Below are positions 1 through 7,930 of a DNA stretch of 64,000 bases, piece by piece. A program made the translations under genes and the position numbers. Position 1 is the stretch's first letter. Each line of letters starts with the position of its first letter. Location of the stretch: the NCBI GenBank assembly GCA_039026955.1, contig JBCCLH010000011.1, positions 65,207 through 129,206 of the forward strand, read 5' to 3'. The notes beneath the pieces are model-generated. The model saw only the letters and a list, made by a program, of their open reading frames with translations. It was not told where the DNA came from and did no database searches. The DNA comes from Kordia sp039026955. Lineage in GTDB: Bacteria; Bacteroidota; Bacteroidia; Flavobacteriales; Flavobacteriaceae.

Positions 1-204
1 ATGAATGTCTTTATGTGGTGGTTTTGCCGTGATGCCACACAGGTAAATTTTCTCGATTAAAAAGGCATCACTCGTTCTAAAAACGGAACCAATATTATTT
101 AAACTACGAATATTATCTAGGATGATAATTAGACTTGTTTTGGGTGACGATTTGAATTCGTCTACACTCAATCTGTTCAATTCACTATTTTTCAGTTTTC
201 TCAT
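1..204 (-). CDS. TrmH-family (SpoU) RNA 2'-O-methyltransferase, partial
   Basis: Only the first 68 codons lie in the window; the gene continues past base 1. The reading begins MRKLKNSELNRLSVDEF and contains VLDNIRSLNNIGS-like sequence (here IILDNIRSLNNIGSVFRTSD), the N-terminal signature of SpoU/TrmH-type RNA methyltransferases, followed by IYLCGITAKPPH. These enzymes transfer a methyl group from S-adenosylmethionine to a ribose 2'-OH in tRNA or rRNA. The ATG is at 204-202. It is divergent from mutS, an arrangement I recall from flavobacterial genomes. Which RNA is the substrate cannot be told from the fragment. Confidence 0.8.
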   Translation of the reverse strand, partial: MRKLKNSELNRLSVDEFKSSPKTSLIIILDNIRSLNNIGSVFRTSDAFLIEKIYLCGITAKPPHKDIH

Positions 205-286
205 AGATACTTCGTAAGTTTTCCTTGATTTTACTTAAATTCGCGTCCAACGGTTTTCTGCAAAATAACATTAAAAACTCCAAACA

Positions 287-2896
287 TTGGCAAAAAGTAG
301 CGCGAAAAAAGTAACTCCTTTAATGAAGCAATACAACAGTATCAAAAGTAAATATCCTGATGCAATGTTGTTATTCCGTGTAGGCGATTTTTACGAAACG
401 TTTGGAGAAGATGCCGTCAAAGCCGCCAATATTTTAGGCATTGTACAAACCTATCGAAACAATGGTGGCGAGAATATTGAACTGGCAGGATTTCCACATC
501 ATTCGCTAAATACGTATTTGCCAAAATTGGTCAAAGCAGGCGAACGTGTGGCGATTTGCGATCAGTTGGAAGATCCGAAACAAACGAAGAAAATTGTAAA
601 ACGCGGTGTGACAGAATTGGTGACGCCAGGAGTTGCCTTTAATGACGAAGTTTTACAAGCGAAGACAAATAACTTTTTATGTGCCATTCACTATGGGAAA
701 AAGTTGTTGGGAATTTCGTTTTCAGATGTTTCTACGGGAGAATTCATGACCACGCAAGGTTCCGCAGAATATATTGATAAATTATTGCAGAACTTTAAAC
801 CAAGTGAGATTTTAATTCCGAAGCAGAAAAAACTTGAATTTGCAGATACATTTGGAAGTAATCATCATGTGTTTTATTTAGAAGATTGGGTATTTAAATC
901 GGATTTTGCACATGAAAAACTCATCACGCATTTTGATACGAGTTCGCTCAAAGGTTTCGGTGTAGAAGATTTGCAGGAAGGAATTATTGCTTCTGGTGCA
1001 GTTTTACATTATTTATCGGAAACGCGACATAATAAGTTACAACATATTACCTCAATTGCCCGTATTGCAGAAGATGCCTATGTGTGGATGGATCGTTTTA
1101 CGGTACGAAATTTGGAATTGTATGCTTCAACCGCTTTCAACGCAATTACGTTGTTAGATGTGATCGACAAGACGATTTCGCCAATGGGCGGACGCTTGTT
1201 GAAACGTTGGTTAGCATTGCCACTTAAAAACGCACAGCAGATCAAACAGCGACATGAAGTGGTGAATCATCTGTTGCAGCAAGAAACGGAATTGGACAAA
1301 ATTCAGCTTCACATCAAACAGATTAGTGATATTGAACGCTTGATTTCCAAAGTGGCTACAGGTAAAATCTCGCCAAGAGAAGTCATTCAACTCAAAAATT
1401 CCCTCGAAGCGATTGTTCCCATCAAACAAATCACAAGCAATAGTACAAACGAAGCGTTAAAAGTCATTGGAGATACCATTCACGAATGTGAACTGTTACG
1501 CTCTAAAATTAAGGAAACACTTAACGAAGAAGCGCCTGTCAATATTCTGAAAGGAAATGCGATTGCGAGTGGCTATTCTGATAAGTTAGACGAATTGCGC
1601 GGCATAGCATTTTCTGGAAAAGATTATTTGGACAAAATGCTCGAACGTGAATCGCAAGCAACAGGCATTCCGTCTTTAAAAATCGCTTCCAACAATGTGT
1701 TTGGCTATTATATAGAAGTTCGAAACACGCACAAAGCCAAAGTTCCCGAATCGTGGACGCGAAAGCAAACGTTGGTGAATGCAGAGCGTTATATTACGGA
1801 AGAATTGAAAGAATACGAAACGAAGATTTTGGGTGCTGAGGAAAAAATCATGCAGCTAGAACAAGAGTTGTTTTCGGATTTGGTGGTTTGGATCAATCAA
1901 TACATAAAAGCGGTGCAGCAAAATGCCAATATCATTGCTAAGTTAGATTGTTTGTGCGGATTTGCCGATCTAGCGAAAGCCAACAATTATGTGTATCCGC
2001 AAATTGATGATTCCTTTGATTTAGACATTAAAAACGGGCGTCATCCTGTGATTGAAAAGCAGTTGCCAATTGGCGAAACGTATATTGCCAATGATGTCTA
2101 TTTGGATCGAGAAGCGCAGCAAATCATCATGATTACGGGACCGAATATGAGTGGTAAATCGGCTATTTTACGACAAACTGCATTGATTGTCCTGTTAGCA
2201 CAGATGGGAAGTTTTGTCCCAGCAGATTCGGCACGTATTGGTTTGGTGGATAAGATTTTTACCAGAGTAGGAGCGAGCGATAATATTTCTATGGGCGAAT
2301 CGACTTTTATGGTGGAAATGAACGAAACGGCTTCTATTTTGAATAATATTTCGGAGCGTAGTTTGGTATTGTTGGACGAAATTGGTCGCGGAACGAGTAC
2401 GTACGACGGAATTTCGATTGCATGGGCGATTTCAGAATATTTACACGAGCATCCGTCACGCGCGAAGACTTTGTTTGCCACGCATTATCACGAATTGAAC
2501 GAAATGACCGAAATTTTTGATCGTATCAAGAATTACAATGTGTCTGTCAAAGAATTGAAGGATAATGTCTTATTCTTACGTAAATTGGTCAAAGGTGGAA
2601 GCGAACACAGTTTCGGAATTCACGTAGCGAAAATGGCAGGAATGCCGCAGCAAGTCATTCACAAAGCCAACAAAATATTAAAACGCTTAGAAAAATCGCA
2701 TTCCAGTGAAGAACTCGCAGACGATTTAAAGAAAGTGGAAAACGACATGCAACTCAGTTTTTTCAACTTAGATGATCCATTATTGGAAGAAATCAAAGAA
2801 GAAATTCTCATGACCGACATCGATACTTTAACACCTGTCGAAGCTTTGATGAAGCTCAACGAGATCAAACGCATGTTGCAGCGTAAAAAAAAGTAA
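287..2896 (+). CDS. mutS: DNA mismatch repair protein MutS
   Basis: Complete 869-aa MutS, the usual length. It recognises base mismatches and small loops in newly replicated DNA and recruits MutL using ATP. The N-terminal mismatch-binding segment LLFRVGDFYETFGEDA holds the Phe-x-Glu wedge (FYETF). The C-terminal ABC-type ATPase has Walker A GPNMSGKS near residue 620 and Walker B LVLLDEIGRGTSTYDG, and ends in the helix-turn-helix tail. The start codon is TTG at 287; the reading MAKSSAKKVTPLMKQYN matches flavobacterial MutS N-termini, so TTG is preferred over the ATG 12 codons in. No Shine-Dalgarno is seen, as is normal in this phylum. This is a core gene, not part of the island. Confidence 0.98.
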   Translation: MAKSSAKKVTPLMKQYNSIKSKYPDAMLLFRVGDFYETFGEDAVKAANILGIVQTYRNNGGENIELAGFPHHSLNTYLPKLVKAGERVAICDQLEDPKQTKKIVKRGVTELVTPGVAFNDEVLQAKTNNFLCAIHYGKKLLGISFSDVSTGEFMTTQGSAEYIDKLLQNFKPSEILIPKQKKLEFADTFGSNHHVFYLEDWVFKSDFAHEKLITHFDTSSLKGFGVEDLQEGIIASGAVLHYLSETRHNKLQHITSIARIAEDAYVWMDRFTVRNLELYASTAFNAITLLDVIDKTISPMGGRLLKRWLALPLKNAQQIKQRHEVVNHLLQQETELDKIQLHIKQISDIERLISKVATGKISPREVIQLKNSLEAIVPIKQITSNSTNEALKVIGDTIHECELLRSKIKETLNEEAPVNILKGNAIASGYSDKLDELRGIAFSGKDYLDKMLERESQATGIPSLKIASNNVFGYYIEVRNTHKAKVPESWTRKQTLVNAERYITEELKEYETKILGAEEKIMQLEQELFSDLVVWINQYIKAVQQNANIIAKLDCLCGFADLAKANNYVYPQIDDSFDLDIKNGRHPVIEKQLPIGETYIANDVYLDREAQQIIMITGPNMSGKSAILRQTALIVLLAQMGSFVPADSARIGLVDKIFTRVGASDNISMGESTFMVEMNETASILNNISERSLVLLDEIGRGTSTYDGISIAWAISEYLHEHPSRAKTLFATHYHELNEMTEIFDRIKNYNVSVKELKDNVLFLRKLVKGGSEHSFGIHVAKMAGMPQQVIHKANKILKRLEKSHSSEELADDLKKVENDMQLSFFNLDDPLLEEIKEEILMTDIDTLTPVEALMKLNEIKRMLQRKKK

Positions 2897-3017
2897 TTGA
2901 TTTCGAGTGTATTGTAAAATAATTCATTCTTTTTCTTCAAAACACTTTGGTATTTAAAGAAATGTGTTAAATTTGCATCCGCAATACACCAATATATTGC
3001 TCATTCAATAATGAAAC

Positions 3018-3090
3018 GCGAAAATAGCTCAGCTGGTAGAGCGCAACCTTGCCAAGGTTGAGGTCGCGGGTTCGAGCCCCGTTTTTCGCT
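3018..3090 (+). tRNA. tRNA-Gly (anticodon GCC)
   Basis: A full cloverleaf can be folded by eye: acceptor GCGAAAA with TTTTCGC, anticodon stem CAACC/GGTTG around loop TTGCCAA (anticodon GCC, Gly), T arm GCGGG-TTCGAGC-CCCGT, discriminator T. No CCA is encoded. It is followed after 23 bases by tRNA-Leu, and the two are probably cotranscribed. Confidence 0.96.
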
Positions 3091-3113
3091 CTAGATAACA
3101 TTAATAAGTCCAA

Positions 3114-3197
3114 GCTCGAGTGGTGGAATTGGTAGACACGTTGGACTTAAAATCCAATGGCCTTTGGGCCGTGCGGGTTCAAGTCCCGCCTCGAGTA
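3114..3197 (+). tRNA. tRNA-Leu (anticodon UAA), island integration target
   Basis: Class II tRNA of 84 nt. Acceptor GCTCGAG pairs with CTCGAGT; the anticodon stem TTGGA/TCCAA encloses CTTAAAA (anticodon TAA, Leu); a long variable arm GGCCTTTGGGCC-type hairpin precedes the T arm GCGGG-TTCAAGT-CCCGC; discriminator A. From base 3140 (anticodon stem) onward the sequence is repeated at 45711. The gene stays intact because the island carries a replacement 3' part. Confidence 0.96.
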
Positions 3198-3200
3198 CTT
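3140..3200 (+). repeat. attL: left 61-bp direct repeat in tRNA-Leu
   Basis: The 61 bases from the anticodon stem of tRNA-Leu to three bases past its end are identical to 45711-45771. The match stops abruptly on both sides (ACAC versus AGGA before it, TACG versus CAAA after it). This is the classical footprint of a tyrosine-integrase insertion in a tRNA 3' half, with exchange probably at the anticodon loop. Confidence 0.93.
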
Positions 3201-3204
3201 TACG

Positions 3205-3235
3205 AAAGCCGAAGTTTCAATACTTCGGCTTTTTT
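3205..3235 (+). terminator. Rho-independent terminator after tRNA-Leu
   Basis: Perfect stem AGCCGAAGT / ACTTCGGCT with loop TTCAAT, followed by a run of T. It lies inside the island end, so the island supplies the terminator for the tRNA operon; the original one is probably the hairpin at 45773-45803. Confidence 0.85.
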
Positions 3236-3236
3236 G

Positions 3237-3260
3237 TTTGGGTAAAACATAGGTAAAACA
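3237..3260 (+). repeat. Left copy of 24-bp subterminal repeat (possible integrase arm site)
   Basis: Contains the tandem 9-mer GGTAAAACA-TA-GGTAAAACA and is identical over 24 bases to 45587-45610, in the same orientation, near the other island end just upstream of the integrase gene. Tandem short repeats near att sites are what tyrosine integrase arm-binding sites look like. The function is inferred. The remaining bases up to 3506 are AT-rich leader sequence before the CBASS operon; I see no further gene there. Confidence 0.6.
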
Positions 3261-3506
3261 AATCGAACTTTAACTTTCCTTGATTTGACCACTAGTTTAT
3301 AATCTGATTTAAATAAGCTTAATTTTTCTCATTTTTAACTTCATTATTTTTGAATGTATAGATTCAAAAAGGTTTTTTTAAAATAAAATAAACTGTCGAG
3401 AAATGCTATTTTGTCAGTTTTGGATGACTAATCGTCATTTTTTTAGTTTGGTATAGTAAATGAAATATTACAAATCGTAAGCTATTAACACAATTAAAAT
3501 TTATAT

Positions 3507-4547
3507 ATGACAACATATCTGCAAACAGAATTTAATGCTTTTCACGAAAAAATTAAATTACATGATAAAGAAGATAATAAAGAACTAAGAGATAAGCGAG
3601 ATATGCTTGCAGAAGAATTAAGAGCCTATTTTAAGAAGAAATCAGAAGATGAAGGCACTTCAAGAATTACTTTTTCAATTGAAAACCAAGGAAGTTATTC
3701 AATGGGAACAGGTATAAGACCACTTGAAGATTGTGATTATGATATAGATGTGATGGTGTTATTTAATATTTCAAAAGATGATTATGCGCCCGTTGAAGTC
3801 AAAAAGTGGGTTTATGAGGCTCTTAATAGACATAACAGAACGGTAGAATATAAAAAGCCATGTGTAAGAGTTCAATACTACAAAAATGGTCAAGAAACTT
3901 TTCATGTTGATTTAGCACTATACGCTAATCAGAATGATGATGAAAAAAAGTATTTATAAAGAGGAAAACCTACTTCTCCAACAGAGGAAAAGAAATGGGA
4001 GGTTTCTGAACCTAAACTTCTTAAAGATAAAATAAATAATAAATTTAGTGACTCTGATGATCGTCAACAAATGAAAAGAGTTATTCGGTACTTAAAACGT
4101 TGGAAAGATTTAAAATTTAAAAATTCAGGAAATGGTAAGCCTACTGGTATTGCTCTAACTGCATTAGCTTATAATTTATTTAGTCCTGAAATTAATAGAA
4201 ATCCATTTGATTCTAGTATTGAGTTACGAGATATTGTTGCTTTAAGAAAGTTGATTGCATCGATTATTAGTGAGTTTAGTTGGTTCTATGATACGATTTC
4301 TGTTGAATTACCTGTTGAGCCTTACAATAACCTTTTTGAAAAAATGTCTGATAATCAGCAAAAAACTTTTAAAGAGAAATTGGAAAAGTTTAAGTCTACA
4401 CTTGAAAAAGCAGAAGCAGATCCTGATCCTCATGAAGCCTCAAAAATCATTATAAAACAACTAGGAGGTGACTTTCCTGAAGTAGAAAAAGATAAATCTG
4501 CTCAAAAACGTGCTTTAGCCTTTCCTGGGAAAAGTGAGAGCGCATAA
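3507..4547 (+). pseudogene. CBASS CD-NTase (cyclic oligonucleotide synthase), interrupted by an in-frame TAA
   Basis: Signal-producing enzyme of a CBASS operon. On phage infection it would make a cyclic nucleotide that activates the HNH-SAVED effector at 6724. The nucleotidyltransferase core is complete: QGSYSMGTGIRPLEDCDYDI with G62-S63, then D79/D81, and a third Asp at HVDLALY (D135). The frame runs YL, stop at 3957-3959, then RGKPTSPTEEKKWE and on without a shift to 4547, giving 346 residues if read through. The second half (RVIRYLKRWKDLK, helical) is the normal C-terminal lobe and has its own ATG at 4071. A single base change explains the stop. It is a nonsense mutation, a sequencing error or readthrough; the sequence cannot decide. 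The next gene starts 2 bases after it. Confidence 0.88.
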
Positions 4548-4549
4548 TT

Positions 4550-6268
4550 ATGGATATAACTACTTTAATCAATTACATTAAAGAAACAGAAAAAATCAGT
4601 CTTATAGCAGACGAGAATTTACTTTCACAAATTGCTATGAGATCACCATTTATTTTTTTAAACTGTATTTTAAAAGTTGATGAGAAAGATATACCCATTA
4701 AACTTGTTATTACTTCTGAGTTTCCAGAAGCTTTACCTAAGTTTTTGCTTGATAAGTATGATACTCTTGGTTTTTTACCTCATATAGAACCTAATGGAAG
4801 TATCTGCTTTTTAGAAAAGGAGAGTGTATACATCAATGTTGAGGAGCCAAAAGCAGTATTTCAAGCTTCTGTGGAGTTAGCAATAAAAACACTATCTGAC
4901 GGCTTAAATGAATTGAATAATAAGGACTTTCGAGAAGAATTCCACGTTTTTTGGGAAAGAAATAAATACATTAGTAACCTGAACGTAATATCATTAATAG
5001 ATATTATTGACACTCCAAAGAAAGTTCAACTCCTCAAAGATAATAGACGAGCTATCTTATTTGACTTAGATAGAAATATTGAAAGACAGAAAAGAATATT
5101 TTTTAAAAGAACTCCTTCGCTTACAAAAACAGGAATATATGTCCCTCTTTTAGAAGATTGTGATTTGACTCCTCCTAAGTATGATCAAAAATGGTCGGTT
5201 GATGAATTTGTAAATTGGTTGAAGCCTAAAATAAGTTTACAAAATTGGAAGATACTTACTGAGGAAATATTAAATAAAAAGCCAGAGCGGTATGAGTATT
5301 TGGTTCTTGGTATTCCAAGAAATACTGGAGCTACTATATTAGTTGGAGTACAATTAAAACCTAAAAAAAGGACTAATCATCCTTTACTAGAAGAAAAAAC
5401 AGGATGGGGACTAAGCCTATTGGATATATCAAGATTAGATATGCCTTCAATTCTTCCAAGAGGTGGTGCAAATGTAGATTTGCAAAAAAAGAAAGTGCTT
5501 CTTATTGGCTGTGGCTCTGTAGGAAGTCATATCGCATTAATGTTATCAAAGACTGGATTAGGGTTTCTCGATTTGGTAGATTATGACAAGTTTAAAATAG
5601 AAAATATTCAACGTTTTTCTATTGGAATTGAGCATGTTGGAAAAAGTAAAGTTGATGCGTTAAAAGATTATTTAGATAAAAACGTCATTGGAATAAATAT
5701 ATCAGCAAACAATAAAAATTTCAATGATTTTATCAAGGAAGGAAATATTAACCTTTCAGATTATGACCTAATTGTTTCAGCCACAGGAGATCCGACAATA
5801 AATCTTTCTATAAACAATAAATTAAAAAAGTTAAAAGTCCCATTTATAATTGGTTGGAACGAACCTTATGGGATTGGAGGTCATGCTTTGTTAAGTATTG
5901 ATGATTTAAATGGATGTTATAGATGCCTTTTTAGAAACAGATATAATGTAGCATCGTTTGCGTCATCTGATCAGAGTAAACCATTTTATAAAAAGCATTT
6001 AGGTTGTGGAGAAGTATATACACCTTATAGTGCTTTGGATTCTATAAGAACTAGTGAATTAGTAGTTCGTTTAGTAAATAGTTTTTTAACAGGAAAAATT
6101 AATAGACCTCAATTGATTTCATGGATTGGAGATAGTAAAGAATTTTTAGAAGAAGGATATAAATTGTCAACTAGATACGCTAACCAAACTCAAGATGAGA
6201 TGAATAAAAATAGATTTGCTTTCATAAATTTAGAGTGCCCTCATTGCGGAAAAATAAATGATAATTAA
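4550..6268 (+). CDS. cap2: CBASS Cap2, E2-E1 fusion ubiquitin-transferase-like protein
   Basis: In type II CBASS, Cap2 conjugates the C-terminus of the CD-NTase to target proteins and so primes it. The N-terminal E2-like part has a catalytic-type Cys in PNGSICFLEK (C86). The C-terminal E1 part has the nucleotide-binding loop VLLIGCGSVGSHIALMLSK from about residue 318, and a candidate catalytic Cys in HLGCGEVYTPYSALDS (C486). Paired zinc ligands are GCYRCLF and ECPHCGK at the C-terminus. Length 572 aa is normal for the fusion. It starts 2 bases after the CD-NTase and overlaps cap3 by 11 bases. The gene is intact, unlike its substrate CD-NTase. Confidence 0.92.
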   Translation: MDITTLINYIKETEKISLIADENLLSQIAMRSPFIFLNCILKVDEKDIPIKLVITSEFPEALPKFLLDKYDTLGFLPHIEPNGSICFLEKESVYINVEEPKAVFQASVELAIKTLSDGLNELNNKDFREEFHVFWERNKYISNLNVISLIDIIDTPKKVQLLKDNRRAILFDLDRNIERQKRIFFKRTPSLTKTGIYVPLLEDCDLTPPKYDQKWSVDEFVNWLKPKISLQNWKILTEEILNKKPERYEYLVLGIPRNTGATILVGVQLKPKKRTNHPLLEEKTGWGLSLLDISRLDMPSILPRGGANVDLQKKKVLLIGCGSVGSHIALMLSKTGLGFLDLVDYDKFKIENIQRFSIGIEHVGKSKVDALKDYLDKNVIGINISANNKNFNDFIKEGNINLSDYDLIVSATGDPTINLSINNKLKKLKVPFIIGWNEPYGIGGHALLSIDDLNGCYRCLFRNRYNVASFASSDQSKPFYKKHLGCGEVYTPYSALDSIRTSELVVRLVNSFLTGKINRPQLISWIGDSKEFLEEGYKLSTRYANQTQDEMNKNRFAFINLECPHCGKINDN

Positions 6269-6722
6269 TAGGTCGAACAACGGAAAGATTAAAATTCGTA
6301 AAAGACCTTTACTGAGAATGAAGTCTTTTATACAAGATACTTCACAAAAAACTGAAGCAGGAGGTGTTTTATTAGGTAGGTTTATTATTGATTCTAAGAA
6401 TATCGTGATAGATAAAGTTACTGTTCCAATGATAGGAGATGAAAGAAGTCGTCATAAGTTCATTCGTGGAGAAAAAATGCATCAGAGAGTAATTACTAAT
6501 GCTTGGAAGAAAAGTATCGGAACATGCAATTACTTAGGTGAATGGCATACGCATCCACAAGAATATCCTACTCCATCAAGTCAAGATATTAAAAACTGGA
6601 AAGAAATTCTTTCTACCAGAACCTTTTCCAGTCAATATCTATACTTCATCATTATTGGTACCAAAGAAATTAGAATTTGGGAAGGGAGTAAAAGATTTTT
6701 AGAAATAAAAAGATTAATATAA
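6258..6722 (+). CDS. cap3: CBASS Cap3, JAB/JAMM isopeptidase
   Basis: 154-aa JAMM metalloprotease that removes the conjugates made by Cap2. The zinc site is visible: Glu in TEAGGVLLGR, then GEWHTHPQEYPTPSSQD with H-x-H, Ser and Asp. It overlaps the end of cap2 by 11 bases and is followed one base later by the effector, so the four genes form one translationally tight operon. No signal peptide or membrane segment, so cytosolic. Confidence 0.92.
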   Translation: MIINRSNNGKIKIRKRPLLRMKSFIQDTSQKTEAGGVLLGRFIIDSKNIVIDKVTVPMIGDERSRHKFIRGEKMHQRVITNAWKKSIGTCNYLGEWHTHPQEYPTPSSQDIKNWKEILSTRTFSSQYLYFIIIGTKEIRIWEGSKRFLEIKRLI

Positions 6723-6723
6723 T

Positions 6724-7848
6724 ATGGCTACAAACATACCAGAGAAAGTAAGAATACAAGTATGGACTGAAGCAGCAGGACGTTGTCAATTTAATAATTG
6801 CAATAGACCTTTATGGTACAACGAACTAACACTCAGTAAGAGAAATTTTTCTGAAATGGCTCACATTATTGGTTCAAGCGAAAAAGGTCCAAGAGGAGGA
6901 GATCAATCCGAAGAATTAGCAAAAGATCCAGATAATATCATGTTAATGTGTGATAGGTGTCATAAAGAAATTGATGATACTGAACTTAGAAAATTATACT
7001 CAGTTGAGCGACTAAAAGCTATGAAAAAGGAGCATACTAATAGAGTTAGGATGTTGCTTGACCAGCCCTCAAAAAAAACTCGTCCTTTAATCCTTACATC
7101 TGATATTGGAAAACAACAAACAATGTTTGGAAATAGAAGTATTTCAAATGCAATTCTACCAAATTACCCAGATAAAATTAGTGAAGATTGGTTCAGAATT
7201 GATATAGGCTCTTTTGATAGAAAAAACATAAATCATTGGAATATAGCTAAAGAAAAAATAGACGAGAGTATGGAAAGTATTGAGAGAGCTATATCTAGTG
7301 GAAGAGTAGATCACTTATCCGTTTTTGGATTAACTAAACAACCTCTTTTAATGTGGTTAGGTAAAAAATTAGGAGATAAAGTTTCCGCTCAAATATTCGA
7401 ACCAAGGAGAACAGATGATTTAGAAAAAAAATGGTCTTGGGATAATTCAGAAGAAATTACAATAGAATATACAGCTTCTAACATAAAGGTTGGCGATTCT
7501 GATGATGTTATACTATTACTCGCACTTAGTGATTATTTAAATCAAGATAAATATCAGAATATGATAGAGTCTAATTATCATGTATATCAATTAACAATAG
7601 ATGAGCCAGTCCAAGGATTTCTGAAAAATAAATCAGATAAATCTTCATTTATTCATCATTGTAGAAGCTTATTAAATATTATTCAGAAAGAAGTTGGCAA
7701 TAATTGTACAATTCATGTGCTCCCTGCTATGCCCGCATCTTTGGCTATTGAGTTTGGGAGATTAATACAACCAACTAAAGACCCTAAGATATGGGTGTAT
7801 GAAAATATTGGAAATAAGAAGCCTGAAAAAATTATAGAGTTGCTGTAA
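6724..7848 (+). CDS. cap5: CBASS effector, HNH endonuclease-SAVED (Cap5-like)
   Basis: The executioner of the operon: a nuclease kept inactive until its SAVED domain binds the cyclic nucleotide. Residues 1-85 form an HNH domain with zinc cysteines C21, C26, C76 and C79 and catalytic-type H47, N71 and H80 (AHIIGSS..., NIMLMCDRCHKEIDD). Residues from about 150 to 374 fit a SAVED domain (ligand sensor), with the typical DHLSVFGLTKQPLLMWLG segment and the late HVLPAMPASLAIEFGR segment. Length 374 aa is usual for Cap5. Activation by a cyclic dinucleotide is known for a studied Cap5; the ligand here is not known. Confidence 0.9.
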   Translation: MATNIPEKVRIQVWTEAAGRCQFNNCNRPLWYNELTLSKRNFSEMAHIIGSSEKGPRGGDQSEELAKDPDNIMLMCDRCHKEIDDTELRKLYSVERLKAMKKEHTNRVRMLLDQPSKKTRPLILTSDIGKQQTMFGNRSISNAILPNYPDKISEDWFRIDIGSFDRKNINHWNIAKEKIDESMESIERAISSGRVDHLSVFGLTKQPLLMWLGKKLGDKVSAQIFEPRRTDDLEKKWSWDNSEEITIEYTASNIKVGDSDDVILLLALSDYLNQDKYQNMIESNYHVYQLTIDEPVQGFLKNKSDKSSFIHHCRSLLNIIQKEVGNNCTIHVLPAMPASLAIEFGRLIQPTKDPKIWVYENIGNKKPEKIIELL

Positions 7849-7930
7849 CTAATATATTATCATGTGTTTTACAGGTGACGGAAAATAGTATCTAACTTTC
7901 CTTTCATTTAGGAAGATATGTAAAATAAAC

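Noticed and set aside
3261..3506. Promoter with Bacteroidetes -7 box (TATTTTTG near 3345) for CBASS
   Set aside because: The -7-like box has no -33 TTG at a proper distance, so it was not called.
4255..4455. 66-aa ORF inside the CD-NTase
   Set aside because: Alternative-frame shadow; composition is AT-driven Leu/Lys without domain features.
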